Notes under the pieces: generated by a model
Seen by the model: only the letters and a program-made list of their open reading frames with translations
Database searches by the model: none
What the model was told of the DNA's origin: nothing
In this document: positions 1 to 8,052 of the stretch, piece by piece
Numbering within the stretch: position 1 is the first letter of the stretch
Layout: each line of letters starts with the position of its first letter
Translations under genes and position numbers: made by a program
DNA from: Chloroflexota bacterium
GTDB lineage: Bacteria > Chloroflexota > Limnocylindria > Limnocylindrales > CSP1-4
Assembly (NCBI GenBank): GCA_003157875.1
Contig: PMKV01000089.1
Span: 1-40,756 of the forward strand
DNA length: 40,756 nucleotides
Direction of reading: 5' to 3'

Positions 1-240
1 GAAGGTGCCGGTCTTGGGGTCGTACAGCTCGGCTGAGGCCGCGACCGTCGGGACATTCATATTCCATCCTCCGGCGATCAGGACGCGACCGTCGGAGAGA
101 AGCGTGGCCGTGTGGAGCTCGCGAGCGATCTGCGATGTCGTGGTCGAGTCGTTCCAGCAGCCGACCAGCGCGAGGGCGGCGAGCAGGCATGCCAGGCCGA
201 GGCGGGTCGCACTCCCGAGGGTTCGACGCGGATGAGCCAT
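1..240 (-). CDS. Kelch-repeat lipoprotein, N-terminal part (cut by window start)
   Basis: Reading leftward from an ATG at 240, the frame stays open for 80 codons to the window edge, so only the start of the protein is here. It opens with an arginine-containing n-region, a hydrophobic stretch and a lipobox ending LVGC (cysteine about residue 29), which predicts a lipid-anchored exported protein. Then comes [16 protein letters not shown] followed by [12 protein letters not shown], the classic blade sequence of Kelch/galactose-oxidase-type beta propellers. Such proteins usually carry several blades and act as extracellular binding scaffolds; the ligand cannot be told. The upstream GAGG/GTGGGAA stretch can serve as ribosome site. 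Seen: signal, lipobox, one blade. Inferred: a full propeller to the left. Confidence 0.82.
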   Translation of the reverse strand, partial: MAHPRRTLGSATRLGLACLLAALALVGCWNDSTTTSQIARELHTATLLSDGRVLIAGGWNMNVPTVAASAELYDPKTGTF

Positions 241-604
241 TTCCCACACCTCATGCCAGGAACGACGCCTTCATTCGATCTCAGGATTGCCAGGTCGCCT
301 CGGCGGAAAGGCTCATCGTCCAGGTGTCACCGGGTGCCGCACTGGCCGGAGGCGGTCCAGCCAGCCTTCCACCCAAGGCAGCGACCCCATGGAACCCCAC
401 GGCAGTATCGGTGTTCCCGCGATTCCGGCAACAGAGCCGTTTGGCGCGATGGTTGCGCCGACGCCATCATCGGCATCGCCCGGGCGATGCCTGGAAGGTT
501 GCCTGGTACTTTCCCTCCGGGGTTACTTTTTGACGGTCGACAGTAGCGTTCCAGTACTAGAATGCTACGGGCGGCATGGTGCCGCCACGCAACTGAGGGT
601 GGCC
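241..604. other. Intergenic region between Kelch lipoprotein and cpaF-ridA
   Basis: Divergent upstream region for the lipoprotein (minus) and the CpaF-RidA gene (plus). The CpaF frame is open back to 287, but the stretch before 605 has no CpaF-like sequence and no good ribosome site, so I treat it as non-coding. It is less GC-rich near 510-565, where a candidate promoter lies. No RNA gene or repeat was recognised. Confidence 0.55.
530..563 (+). promoter_or_regulatory. Candidate promoter for cpaF-ridA
   Basis: TTGACG at 530-535 is a good -35 box. Downstream are TACTAG (555-560, spacer 19) and TAGAAT (558-563, spacer 22); neither spacing is ideal. The site sits about 45 bases before the ATG at 605, in a locally AT-richer patch. 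Supported by pattern only. Confidence 0.32.
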
Positions 605-2398
605 ATGAGCCTCCTTCAAAGGATCGAGAAGGTACACCAGGAAGCCGGCGCGGGGGCTGCCGGCTCGACGGCGCCGGTCCAGACGCCTAGCGCGACGCCT
701 TCGCTGACCAGCGGTCGCGACGCGTACCTGAGCTCCGTCAGGCTCCATCTCCTGGACGGCGTCATCGCCGCCTCGGATACGCTGGTCGACCAGACCGGCG
801 AGACCGACGTCCACCCCAAGGTCGAGGCCATCGTCGACCAGATCCTCTTCCAGAACCGGTTCACCATCAACCGGGACGAGCGCAGACGGCTGATCGAGGA
901 CGTCATCGCGGAGATCACGGGCTTCGGACCAATTGAGCCCCTTCTCCACGACGAAACCGTGACCGAGGTCATGGTCAACGGACCGTCTCAGGTCTACGTC
1001 GAGCGCAAGGGCAAGCTCGTACTGACCGACGTCACCTTCCGGAACGACGAGCACGTCCGGCACATCATCGATCGGATCATCGCTCCGATGGGCCGCCGCA
1101 TCGACGAGTCCAGCCCCAGGGTCGACGCCCGCCTACCCGATGGTTCGCGAGTCAACGCCATCATTGCGCCACTCTCACTCACCGGACCCGTGATCACCGT
1201 CCGGAAGTTCTCAACCAACCCGTACACGGTTGCCGATCTAGTCCGTTTCGGCTCCGCGACGGCGGAGATGTTCGAATTCCTGCGCGCCTGCGTGGAAGCC
1301 CGTCTCAATATCTTCGTGTCGGGCGGCACCGGCTCGGGCAAGACGACGTTCCTCAACGTGCTGTCGTCGTTCATCCCCAACGACGAACGGATCGTCACCG
1401 TGGAGGACGCAGCCGAGCTTCAACTCCGCCAGGAGCACGTCGTCACGCTCGAGTCGCGGCCGGCGAACCTCGAGGGACAAGGCGAGGTCCCAATCCGCCT
1501 GCTGGTCGCCAACGCCCTGCACATGCGCCCCGACCGGATCATCGTCGGCGAGTGCCGAGGCGGCGAGGCCCTCGACATGCTCCAGGCCATGAACTCCGGC
1601 CACGATGGATCGCTGTCGACGGGCCACGCGAACACGCCGAAGGACATGCTCTCCCGGATCGAAACCATGGTCCTCATGGCCGGCTACGAGCTGCCGCTGC
1701 GTTCGATCCGCGAGCAGATCGCCTCGGCCGTGGACCTCATCGTCCATACCGCGCGGCTCAAGGACGGCTCCCGCAAGGTAGTCAACATCACCGAGATCTA
1801 CGGCATCGAAGAAGACGAGATCCTCTTCCAGGACATCTTCGCCTTCGAGCAGACCGGAGTCAGCGACGACAGGGTCGAAGGGGTCCTGAAGCCAACCGGG
1901 ATTCGGCCCACATTCATGCCGAAGTTCAAGGATTCCTTTGTCGAGCTTCCACCCGGCGAATTCGGGATTCCGCCGGAAGACCCGCTGCGCCCGGACCGGA
2001 GCCGAACGGGGAAGTCGAGGTTCACGAGGGGGGAGCTTCAGTCTCTCGATCCGTCACTCCTGCGTGGGCGGGCGATCCGGGCCGGAGGCATGGTCTACGT
2101 GTCATCGGTTGGGCCCGTCGACCCCGTCACCGAGAAGGTCGTCGGGGGAGGGATCAAGGAACAATCCAGTCAATGTCTTCGCAACCTGAAGGCAATGCTG
2201 GAGGCTGAGGGAAGCTCCCTGGACAAGGTGGTCTGGGCCAACTGGTCGTTGCGCGACCCTACCGAGTTCAACGCCTTCAACAAGGAGTGGGTGCGCTGGT
2301 TCCCGGTAGACGCGCCGATCGGCCAGGAAACGCTGATGCCTCCGCTGCAACGCCGCGCCGGTTTCAGGGTCTCGATCGGAGTGATCGCCCAGGCATAG
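605..2398 (+). CDS. cpaF: CpaF/TadA-type secretion ATPase fused to a C-terminal RidA domain
   Basis: 597 aa. Residues about 1-465 are a CpaF/TadA (VirB11-like) hexameric ATPase that powers Tad/type IV pilus assembly at the cytoplasmic membrane: N-terminal domain, Walker [10 protein letters not shown] near 240-248, the [11 protein letters not shown] segment, Walker [10 protein letters not shown] near 308, and the SLSTGHANT block. From about residue 478 the frame continues into a complete RidA/YjgF domain ([20 protein letters not shown] to [13 protein letters not shown]), normally a free enamine/imine deaminase of about 125 aa. The usual RidA catalytic arginine is not clearly aligned. The start at 605 follows GAGGGTGGCC. 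No stop exists in any of the three forward frames between about 1940 and 2180, so one base slip would not separate the parts. A strong Shine-Dalgarno-like GAGGGGGGAG at 2026-2035 sits at the joint. No other tad gene is adjacent; a CpaE-like gene lies at 25870. Confidence 0.85.
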   Translation: MSLLQRIEKVHQEAGAGAAGSTAPVQTPSATPSLTSGRDAYLSSVRLHLLDGVIAASDTLVDQTGETDVHPKVEAIVDQILFQNRFTINRDERRRLIEDVIAEITGFGPIEPLLHDETVTEVMVNGPSQVYVERKGKLVLTDVTFRNDEHVRHIIDRIIAPMGRRIDESSPRVDARLPDGSRVNAIIAPLSLTGPVITVRKFSTNPYTVADLVRFGSATAEMFEFLRACVEARLNIFVSGGTGSGKTTFLNVLSSFIPNDERIVTVEDAAELQLRQEHVVTLESRPANLEGQGEVPIRLLVANALHMRPDRIIVGECRGGEALDMLQAMNSGHDGSLSTGHANTPKDMLSRIETMVLMAGYELPLRSIREQIASAVDLIVHTARLKDGSRKVVNITEIYGIEEDEILFQDIFAFEQTGVSDDRVEGVLKPTGIRPTFMPKFKDSFVELPPGEFGIPPEDPLRPDRSRTGKSRFTRGELQSLDPSLLRGRAIRAGGMVYVSSVGPVDPVTEKVVGGGIKEQSSQCLRNLKAMLEAEGSSLDKVVWANWSLRDPTEFNAFNKEWVRWFPVDAPIGQETLMPPLQRRAGFRVSIGVIAQA

Positions 2399-2400
2399 CC

Positions 2401-2422
2401 CGCCGGCCGGGCCATTCCGGCG
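2401..2422 (+). terminator. Hairpin after cpaF-ridA
   Basis: CGCCGG (2401-2406) and CCGGCG (2417-2422) pair around a 10-base loop, three bases after the TAG stop. No T-run follows, so this is a weak terminator candidate. A TTGACT at 2423-2428 directly after it could be a -35 box for the aldolase gene, but no good -10 is seen. Confidence 0.35.
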
Positions 2423-2503
2423 TTGACTATCGGCGCCGCGCACCGCAGTCTTGTGCCCGGCAAATCTCAGCGAAGCCCAGACTAACGACTGAGGAGCGTC
2501 CAC

Positions 2504-3520
2504 TTGACTGCCCAGGGCGGCGACACCGGCGCGCGGCGCATCGACTCGTGGGTGACCTTCCGGCCGGAGTTGAAGGTCCTCGACTGCACGATCCGCGACG
2601 GCGGCCTGATGAACGACCACCGCTTCGAGTACCCATTCGTGCAGCGCGTCTACGAGACGGCCGTGGCTGCCGGGATCGACTACCTGGAGCTCGGCTACAA
2701 GGCGGACCGCAAGATCTTCGCGGAGTCGACCGCCGGTCCATGGAAGTTCTGCAGCGAGGACGATCTGCGCCGGATCGTCGGCGAGGCGGCTGCGGCCGGC
2801 CCGAGCGCCGTGAAGCTGTCGGTCATGGCCGACGCCGATCGCACGGACTACCACACCGACATCCTGCCGCGCGAGCAGAGCGTCCTGTCGTGCGTTCGTG
2901 TCGCCGCCTACGTCCACCAGGTGCCAACCGCGATCGACATGATCAAGGATGCCCACGACAAGGGCTACCAGACCACGTTCAACCTGATGGCCCTCTCGAC
3001 CGTCCAGGAGCGTGAGCTGTTCGACGCCCTGGAAGTAGTCATGGCCGGCCCGGTCGACGCCGTTTACGTGGTCGACAGCTTCGGCTCCTTCTACTCCGAG
3101 CAGGTGCGCGACCTGACCGGCAAGTTCGTGAAGATGGCCCGCGCCGCGGGCAAGGAAGTGGGTATCCACGCCCACAACAACCAGCAGCTCGCCTATGCCA
3201 ACACCATCGAGGCGATGCTGGCCGGTGCGACCTGGCTCGACACCACGATCTCCGGCCTGGGCCGTGGAGCGGGGAACTGCCCGACCGAGCTGCTGCTCGG
3301 CTTCCTCAAGAACCCCAAGTTCCACCTCCGCCCCGTGCTCGAGTGCGTGCAGGAGCTATTCGTGCCGCTCCGCAAGGAGCTCGACTGGGGCTACTCGATC
3401 CCGTACATGCTGACCGGCCAGCTCAACATCCACCCGCGCATGGCCATCGAGCTCCGCGAGAGCAGCACCCCGGACGACTACGTCCGCTTCTACGACTCCC
3501 TGACCGAAGACACGGACTAG
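2504..3520 (+). CDS. HMGL-like aldolase (4-hydroxy-2-oxovalerate aldolase type)
   Basis: 338 aa TIM-barrel enzyme of the HMG-CoA lyase/DRE-TIM family. [10 protein letters not shown] near residue 25 is the DRE-type motif (metal-binding Asp, catalytic Arg) and [14 protein letters not shown] near 220 carries the two metal-ligand histidines; [12 protein letters not shown] near 255 is the conserved glycine loop. The family cleaves or forms carbon-carbon bonds of 2-oxo acids; this branch resembles 4-hydroxy-2-oxovalerate aldolases, but the substrate is not fixed by sequence. TTG start chosen because GAGGAG lies seven bases before it; there is no earlier start, and the next ATG is inside the first motif. 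The aldehyde-dehydrogenase partner usual for pathway aldolases is absent. The upstream gene ends in a RidA domain, and some RidA relatives act with such aldolases in aromatic ring cleavage, so a link is possible but unproved. Confidence 0.82.
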   Translation: MTAQGGDTGARRIDSWVTFRPELKVLDCTIRDGGLMNDHRFEYPFVQRVYETAVAAGIDYLELGYKADRKIFAESTAGPWKFCSEDDLRRIVGEAAAAGPSAVKLSVMADADRTDYHTDILPREQSVLSCVRVAAYVHQVPTAIDMIKDAHDKGYQTTFNLMALSTVQERELFDALEVVMAGPVDAVYVVDSFGSFYSEQVRDLTGKFVKMARAAGKEVGIHAHNNQQLAYANTIEAMLAGATWLDTTISGLGRGAGNCPTELLLGFLKNPKFHLRPVLECVQELFVPLRKELDWGYSIPYMLTGQLNIHPRMAIELRESSTPDDYVRFYDSLTEDTD

Positions 3521-3530
3521 AGGCGCGGCA

Positions 3531-3968
3531 ATGCCACTCACTGGGGAGTACGAACCGGGAACCTCCAAGTGGTCGCGCGACCAGGTGGAGCAGTACGAAG
3601 CCACGAACGGCGCCGAGGGCGGCGAGCTTCGCGGCAAAGCGGTGGTCGTACTGACGTCCGTCGGCGCCAGCAGCGGCAAGCTGCGCAAGGTAGCCCTGAT
3701 GCGCGTCGAGCACGACGGCATCTACGCGGTTGTGGCATCGCTCGGCGGCGCCCCGCAGAACCCGGTCTGGTACTACAACCTCAAGAAGGACCCGCACGTC
3801 GAGCTGCAGGACGGCGCCGCCAAACGCGACTACCTGGCGCGCGAGGTCAGCGGCGACGAGAAGGCCCTGTGGTGGGAGCGCGCGGTCGCGGCCTGGCCGG
3901 ATTACGCGGGCTACCAGGCGAAAACGGACCGGCAGATCCCGGTCTTCGTCCTCGAACCGATGCCGTAG
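3531..3968 (+). CDS. F420-dependent nitroreductase-like protein (Ddn family)
   Basis: 145 aa split-barrel protein of the deazaflavin-dependent (Ddn/Rv3547-like) family. Family signatures are [23 protein letters not shown] (shown here only as [14 protein letters not shown] then ALMRVEHDG), the block [15 protein letters not shown], and [11 protein letters not shown], which together build the F420 and substrate pocket. Members reduce quinones, nitro compounds or unsaturated carbonyls with F420H2. Ten bases separate it from the aldolase stop, so the two are probably co-transcribed. Length is normal for the family and no lipoprotein signal is present, so it is cytoplasmic or membrane-associated. 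Its presence implies that the host makes coenzyme F420, which is one of the better taxonomic hints in the window. Confidence 0.87.
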   Translation: MPLTGEYEPGTSKWSRDQVEQYEATNGAEGGELRGKAVVVLTSVGASSGKLRKVALMRVEHDGIYAVVASLGGAPQNPVWYYNLKKDPHVELQDGAAKRDYLAREVSGDEKALWWERAVAAWPDYAGYQAKTDRQIPVFVLEPMP

Positions 3969-4108
3969 CGGTTACGCGTCGCGGCCGTAATTCCTGGCTA
4001 TCACGTGTGGTACTTCCGTCCGCCGGAACAGGCCCCCATGGGTCGCTCGGCGCGCGTCTCACTTGTGTCCTCAAGAACGAGACAGAAGCCAGGAAACGGA
4101 GTCTCCAG

Positions 4109-4378
4109 ATGTTCCTCTTCAACACCAGAGCCAGCAAGGCGGACGCCTTGCACGACAGGATCGTCTGGCGCCTGCTCGACGCGCCGTCGGGCGAGCGCCC
4201 CTTCGTGCTGATGACCGCGCTCCAGAGCGGCGAGCTTCGCCTCAGCCAGGCCTGCGAAGTACTCTCGACCGCCAATCGCATCGAGTCGCTGAGCCAGCCG
4301 ATCCGCCCGCCGGCGACCGTCGGCGAGCTCGAACCGTACTGGCAGCAATCCGGCCGCCGCTACATCTTCGCCGCTTAG
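4109..4378 (+). CDS. Small protein of unknown function, paralogue of the gene at 27206
   Basis: 89 aa, ATG preceded by GGAG at seven bases. No known domain was recognised. The core RPFVLMTALQSGELRLSQ, then a CEVLSTANRIESLSQ helix, resembles RQLLLMALQTGELKKSEAGE and LLRLVDRLESVSG in the minus-strand gene at 27206-27415; both start with MFLF- or VVFK-type residues, then a charged linker. The shared part predicts two or three short helices. The stop codon (TAG 4376-4378) overlaps the stop of the convergent hydrolase gene (TAA on the minus strand, 4375-4377). Other starts exist upstream in the frame, but without ribosome sites. Function unknown. Confidence 0.6.
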   Translation: MFLFNTRASKADALHDRIVWRLLDAPSGERPFVLMTALQSGELRLSQACEVLSTANRIESLSQPIRPPATVGELEPYWQQSGRRYIFAA

Positions 4379-4950
4379 CCGGCTGTCAGGAACTCGAGTA
4401 CGCGCCGGCGGAGCACCGCCGCGGCCGTGGCGTCGTACGACGGCAGGCTGGAGTCGGCGAACAGGTGCCCGTTTCCGGGGTAGAGGAAGAGCTCCGCGTG
4501 CGCGGCCGACGCGACGAGCGCGCGGGCCGCGTCGATGTCCCCCTCATCCACGAAGAACGGGTCCGCGTCCATCGAGTGGATCTGCACCGACACATCCTCC
4601 GGCCACGAATCCCCGAACTGCGACACCGGCGCGCATGAGTGGAAGAACAGCGCCCCTCGGGCGCCGGCGCGGGTCTGAGCCAGCTTCTGCGCCGGCAAGA
4701 CCCCGAGCGAGAAGCCGGCGTAGACCAGCTCGGCGGGCAGGCCGTCGGCGGCCCGAACTCCGCGCTCGATGATCTCGCCGAACCCGATCTCGTTGGCGTG
4801 CGCCACGCCTTCGTCGACGGTGTCGAAGGTCAGGCCGTCGAAGAGGTCCGGCGTGTGCACCGTGTGCCCCGCCCCGCGCAGGTCATCGGCGAAAGCGAGA
4901 ACCCCCGGCGTCAGACCCTGAGCGTGGTGGAACAGCAGCACTTGTGCCAT
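4375..4950 (-). CDS. Dienelactone-hydrolase-like alpha/beta hydrolase (copy 1)
   Basis: 191 aa alpha/beta hydrolase of the dienelactone hydrolase group. Seen: N-terminal strand VLLFHHAQGLTPGV, the VHTPDLFDG segment, nucleophile elbow YAGFSLG with serine instead of the cysteine of classical dienelactone hydrolase, and the catalytic-histidine region PGNGHLFAD near the C-terminus. An acid residue probably comes from the MDADPFFVD stretch. Likely a soluble esterase or lactonase; substrate unknown. ATG at 4950 has a perfect AGGAG five bases upstream. A clear paralogue with the same layout lies at 38215-38811 on the same strand. It runs convergent to the small gene at 4109, with overlapping stop codons. 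Confidence 0.82.
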   Translation of the reverse strand: MAQVLLFHHAQGLTPGVLAFADDLRGAGHTVHTPDLFDGLTFDTVDEGVAHANEIGFGEIIERGVRAADGLPAELVYAGFSLGVLPAQKLAQTRAGARGALFFHSCAPVSQFGDSWPEDVSVQIHSMDADPFFVDEGDIDAARALVASAAHAELFLYPGNGHLFADSSLPSYDATAAAVLRRRVLEFLTAG

Positions 4951-5126
4951 GTCGCTCCTTTGTCGCTTGGGACGGTCCGAGAGTAGCGGAAGGCCGGCGA
5001 GATCGGTCCGCACAGGAGCCCCGTCGCGAACGGCGGGCCGGCGTGCCCGATGTAGCAAGGGGCCGTGCAGAACGCTCGATCTGACCCGTGCAACGAGCTT
5101 CTTGGAGTCCTCGAACTTGGTGGCGA

Positions 5127-5492
5127 CTAGCTGGCTGCCCGCAACCTGGGCTGGGCCCCGTCAAGGCCCAGCCCGGACCGCGCGGTGGAAACGAGCATGC
5201 GACCCGAACTGACCCGTCCACGCCTGCCATTCGCCCAGTGCCAGTCGAGGACGAGGCACTTGGCCGGCATCCCGCGCTCCACGGCGGCGAGGACCGCCGG
5301 CCATGCCTCGCGCGTGGACGCGAAGCGGCCCAGGATCTTGTTGGAGGGTATCAACCGGAGCGAGTACTCGATCGCTCCGTCGATGACGATGCCGAAGCCG
5401 TCGGCTTCCATGCTCGCATACCTGCCGTACTCCACCTTCCCGGATTCCAGGATGTCGGCGAAGTCGGGGTTACCGTCGTCGTTGGTACGCAT
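5127..5492 (-). CDS. Unknown partner gene overlapping BrnT-like toxin 1
   Basis: 121 aa, starting with MRTNDDGNPDFADILESG. Its ATG lies inside the toxin gene: the two overlap by 23 bases (5470-5492), which implies translational coupling. It is not recognisable as BrnA: there is no ribbon-helix-helix pattern. Visible features are an acidic N-terminal half, FGIVIDGAIEYSLRLIPSN, and a segment GRFASTREAWPAVLAAVERG that looks like a strand plus helix. By position it should be the antitoxin or a neutraliser, but this is inference. The last 15 or so residues are arginine- and glycine-rich and may be unstructured. It shares only the MRT- start with the partner of toxin 2 at 8956. Confidence 0.62.
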   Translation of the reverse strand: MRTNDDGNPDFADILESGKVEYGRYASMEADGFGIVIDGAIEYSLRLIPSNKILGRFASTREAWPAVLAAVERGMPAKCLVLDWHWANGRRGRVSSGRMLVSTARSGLGLDGAQPRLRAAS

Positions 5493-5748
5493 CACGTTCG
5501 CGCTTCGAGGCGCGCAATGCGGAAATGATCCGGGGTTGTGCCCCGTCATCTGAGGTTACCACCACCAGGATCCGGCCGAGATCCGAGTACCCAATGGTCT
5601 TGAACCTCGGCTCCTCAGCCGAGTGGAGTTCGTCGAACCAGGTCACCGCAAGGTTCCCGCGAAGAACCGTCCGAGCCTCTTGGAACCAGATGCCGTGTTC
5701 GCGGACATTCTCGGCCTCCTTGTCGGGATCCCATGTGTAGTCGAACAC
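5470..5748 (-). CDS. brnT: BrnT-like toxin 1
   Basis: 92 aa, GTG start. The pattern fits BrnT ribonuclease toxins (RelE-like fold): FDYTWDPDKEAENVREHGIW at the start, FQEARTVLRGN, TIGYSDLGRILVVVTS, and the C-terminal signature IISALRASKRERDAYQ. BrnT normally cleaves RNA and is bound by a downstream BrnA antitoxin; here the overlapping downstream gene is not BrnA. The start is set by homology with toxin 2 (9377-9661) and by a TACCGT box ending six bases before the GTG, which suggests a leaderless message; there is no Shine-Dalgarno site. The upstream 39 bp are nearly identical to those of toxin 2. Confidence 0.8.
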   Translation of the reverse strand: MFDYTWDPDKEAENVREHGIWFQEARTVLRGNLAVTWFDELHSAEEPRFKTIGYSDLGRILVVVTSDDGAQPRIISALRASKRERDAYQRRR

Positions 5749-5754
5749 CCGCGC

Positions 5755-5793
5755 ACGGTAGCGAGCGGCGCTTGCCCCGCACTTACGCGGCGC
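5755..5793 (-). promoter_or_regulatory. Conserved 39-bp toxin leader, copy 1 (promoter/operator)
   Basis: On the plus strand ACGGTAGCGAGCGGCGCTT (5755-5773) is identical to 9669-9687, and the next 20 bases match at 15 positions. Read on the minus strand it holds TACCGT (TAnnnT -10 type) six bases before the toxin GTG, and GGCGC/GCGCC half-sites around AAGTGCGGGG. This looks like a promoter with an overlapping operator, possibly bound by the toxin complex. Seen: the repeat. Inferred: the function. Confidence 0.6.
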
Positions 5794-5888
5794 CTGAGCC
5801 GACTCCTCGGCGCGCGGACGCACCGGGATCGGCGGGGCGTGACAGGCAAGGTGTCACGCGGGCGGCGCAGCGTGCCATCGTGGACGAC

Positions 5889-6944
5889 ATGAGCAGAGGA
5901 CCGGACCAACCGATCGAGCGCCGCGAGTACGACGCCGCGATGCTGATGCGCCGCCACCCGCCGTTCTTCCGGAACGAGCGCAAGCTCTTCGTCTTCAGCC
6001 TCGCCTGCCCGCAGGACGCCGTCCATTCCGGCCGGCTCGAGTACAGCCGCTGGGCGGAGATGCCGCTCCCAGCGGAGGCGGAGCCCGCCCGCGCGGCCGA
6101 CCTCGTCGAAGTCCGCGACGGCTACTACGACTACCGGCCGCTCGGCGCCGCGCCCACCGCTCCCGCCACTCCCGCCACTCCCGCCGCGCCCGCCGGGCCG
6201 GCCCCCACAGTCGAGTGGCACGTCAACTTTGCCGACCCCGAGCTGTTCGGCTACTACGGCTCCGCGGCGATGGCCCAGGACGAGCTCCAGGTCGCCGAGC
6301 ACCCGGCACTCGCCGGCCTCAGGCAGGCATTGCTGTCAGAGGGTCACATGGCTAGGACCGTGGAGCAGGGCCGGCCCACGCCCGTGCTCGTGGCCGGAGT
6401 CGAGCGCCGCATCCACCTGCTCACGGACCGCAACGCCGCCGAGGGCAGGCCCGACGGCCTGTACGGCCGGCCCTTCCACGGTGCCGACTACGAGACACTC
6501 CGCCGGGCCGTCGAAATCCTGGATCCGCCCACCATCTCGAACGTGATCGCCATCGCCGCACCCACCTTCGGACACGGCCGCTACACGCTCGACCAGATCG
6601 GATACTCGATCGCCACCGCATACACCGGCTTTCGCGCCGCCAGGCTGGAGTCGGATCGGATCGCCGGATCGGGCGCTTGGCTCGCGATCCACACCGGCCG
6701 GTGGGGCTGCGGCGCTTTCGGCGGCAACCCGCGCCTGATGGACCTGGCCCAGGTCCTCGCGGCCGGGATGGCCGGCGTCGACCGGCTGGTCTACTGGACC
6801 GGCGAACCGACTCGGACGCCCAGCATCGATCGGACGCTCGAGACAGCCCGCACGGCCTTCGGTCCCGGCGCCGTGCCCACCCGCGACCTGGCCCCAACCA
6901 TCGCGGCCATGGGCCTCGAATGGGGCGCCCGCGATGGCACCTGA
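5889..6944 (+). CDS. PARG-like (poly-ADP-ribose glycohydrolase) macrodomain protein, copy 1
   Basis: 351 aa. The C-terminal block HTGRWGCGAFGGN (268-280), then LAQVLAAGMAGVDRLVYWTG, matches the hallmark TGNWGCGAFGGD...LIQILAAA of eukaryotic-type PARG. The block WHVNFADPELFGYYGSAAMA (110-129) and the following QDE (130-132) align with PARG's VDFAN...GGG...QEE segment. The catalytic second glutamate is kept (QDE for QEE), but the GGG phosphate loop is not, so hydrolysis of ADP-ribose chains is likely but not certain. GRPTPVLVAG and TGFRAA are shared with copy 2. An Ala/Pro/Thr-rich linker (about 87-107, from 9-bp repeats) is unique to this copy. ATG at 5889 has only a weak GGA site. It overlaps copy 2 by 11 bases. 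No signal peptide. Confidence 0.75.
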   Translation: MSRGPDQPIERREYDAAMLMRRHPPFFRNERKLFVFSLACPQDAVHSGRLEYSRWAEMPLPAEAEPARAADLVEVRDGYYDYRPLGAAPTAPATPATPAAPAGPAPTVEWHVNFADPELFGYYGSAAMAQDELQVAEHPALAGLRQALLSEGHMARTVEQGRPTPVLVAGVERRIHLLTDRNAAEGRPDGLYGRPFHGADYETLRRAVEILDPPTISNVIAIAAPTFGHGRYTLDQIGYSIATAYTGFRAARLESDRIAGSGAWLAIHTGRWGCGAFGGNPRLMDLAQVLAAGMAGVDRLVYWTGEPTRTPSIDRTLETARTAFGPGAVPTRDLAPTIAAMGLEWGARDGT

Positions 6945-7995
6945 CGCGCCGGCAGGCGAGGGCCCGGAGCCCATCGACAGCTATGGGTACAAAGCGCAGG
7001 GACTGATGCAGCGCCACCCGCCCAGGCCGAAGAATGACAACAAGCGGTTGCTCTTCGGCATCTCGTGCCCGCCCGGGGCTAAACACGGCGGGGCGGTCCG
7101 GTGCGGCCGCTGGGTCGAGATGCCCCTGCCCGAGCTGGTCCGGCCGGCCGGCGCCGCGGGCTTCGCCGTTCGCGACGGCTTCTACGACTACGCCCCGGCG
7201 GCCGAGCCCGCGACCTCGTCCGAGCCCGGGCCCCCGGCCGCGGAGTGGCATGTCCACTTCGCCGACCCCGAGCTCTTCGCGCTGTACGGCACCGCGGTCT
7301 TCGTCCAGGACGAGTGGCAGGTCGTCGAGCATCCCGCGCTCGCGGCGCTGAAGGAGGCGCGCGACGCCTTCGGAATCCCCATGCGGACCGTGGAGCGCGG
7401 CCGTCCCACGCCCATCCTGATCGCCGGGGCCGAGCGCCGCATCCGCTTCGCCACGGACCCGAACGCGGCCGAAAGTCGGCCCGAGGGCCTGTACGGCGAC
7501 AACTTCTCGCACGCGCCCGAAGTGGCGATCCGCCGCGCCACGACCGTGATCGATCCGCCAACCACCACCAACTTCGTCGCCATTTCGGCTCCCCGTGGCG
7601 GCAGAGGCCGCTACCGCGCCGCCGAGATCGACCTTGCGCTCGCGACCGCCTTCACCGGCTTCCGAGCCGCCGTCGTAGTGTCGAGGCGCGGCTTGCCCGA
7701 GGTCCCGCCCGGCGCCGGAGTGGTCGTCCATACAGGCTTCTGGGGCTGCGGCGTCTTCGGAGGCAACCGCGTGATGATGACCGTGGTGCAGGCCCTCGCG
7801 GCACAGATGGCCGGCGTCGACCTGCTCGTCTTCCACGTTGGAGACGCCGCGGGCCGCGGACCAGTGGCCCGGGCGCGGACGATCCTCCGGGACGTGCTGG
7901 CCGCCGACGCCGCGGACGCCTCGATCGTCGCGCCCGAGCTGATCAGGCGGATCGAGTCACTCGGCCTGGAGTGGGGGAGCGGCGACGGCAGCTGA
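6934..7995 (+). CDS. PARG-like (poly-ADP-ribose glycohydrolase) macrodomain protein, copy 2
   Basis: 353 aa, diverged tandem paralogue of the preceding gene and overlapping its end by 11 bases, so surely co-translated. Matching blocks: WHVHFADPELFALYGTAVFV plus QDE (125-127), GRPTPILIAGAERRI, GLYG, DPPTTTNFVAISAP, TGFRAA, and HTGFWGCGVFGGN (266-278). The GGG loop of known PARGs is again replaced, in the same way as in copy 1, which suggests a distinct subfamily rather than decay. Both copies share an N-terminal region (RHPP, WxEMPLP, VRDGxYDY), about 80 residues, that I cannot assign. Predicted role: removal of ADP-ribose, or ADP-ribose sensing. The pair may act as a heterodimer; this is inference. 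Two hairpins follow the stop. Confidence 0.75.
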   Translation: MAPDAPAGEGPEPIDSYGYKAQGLMQRHPPRPKNDNKRLLFGISCPPGAKHGGAVRCGRWVEMPLPELVRPAGAAGFAVRDGFYDYAPAAEPATSSEPGPPAAEWHVHFADPELFALYGTAVFVQDEWQVVEHPALAALKEARDAFGIPMRTVERGRPTPILIAGAERRIRFATDPNAAESRPEGLYGDNFSHAPEVAIRRATTVIDPPTTTNFVAISAPRGGRGRYRAAEIDLALATAFTGFRAAVVVSRRGLPEVPPGAGVVVHTGFWGCGVFGGNRVMMTVVQALAAQMAGVDLLVFHVGDAAGRGPVARARTILRDVLAADAADASIVAPELIRRIESLGLEWGSGDGS

Positions 7996-8003
7996 CGCGC
8001 GCT

Positions 8004-8052
8004 GGGCCCGAGACGGGCTGCGGGCCCGTGTGGCCAGCTAGCTCTAGCTGGC
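8004..8052. terminator. Two hairpins between convergent genes
   Basis: First stem GGGCCCG (8004-8010) with CGGGCCC (8021-8027), ten-base loop. Second stem GCCAGCTAG (8033-8041) with CTAGCTGGC (8044-8052), perfect, and the second arm includes the stop codon of the convergent lipoprotein gene. No T-run on either strand. Placed to end the PARG-like operon and the lipoprotein gene from both sides. Confidence 0.55.

Noticed and set aside
287-604. Upstream extension of the CpaF-RidA frame
   Set aside because: No CpaF homology, no ribosome site; ATG at 605 fits the family start.
2102-3325. 407-codon minus-strand frame
   Set aside because: Antisense to the fusion gene's end and to the aldolase, with valine/arginine-rich composition and no recognised domain.
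6160-6195. 9-bp TCCCGCCAC repeats in PARG-like copy 1, also seen near 39630 in E2
   Set aside because: Simple Ala-Pro-Thr linker codons; repeated independently in linkers.
6421-7836. 471-codon open frame on the minus strand
   Set aside because: Antisense of the two PARG-like genes, Arg/Gly-rich, no motif; a high-GC shadow frame.
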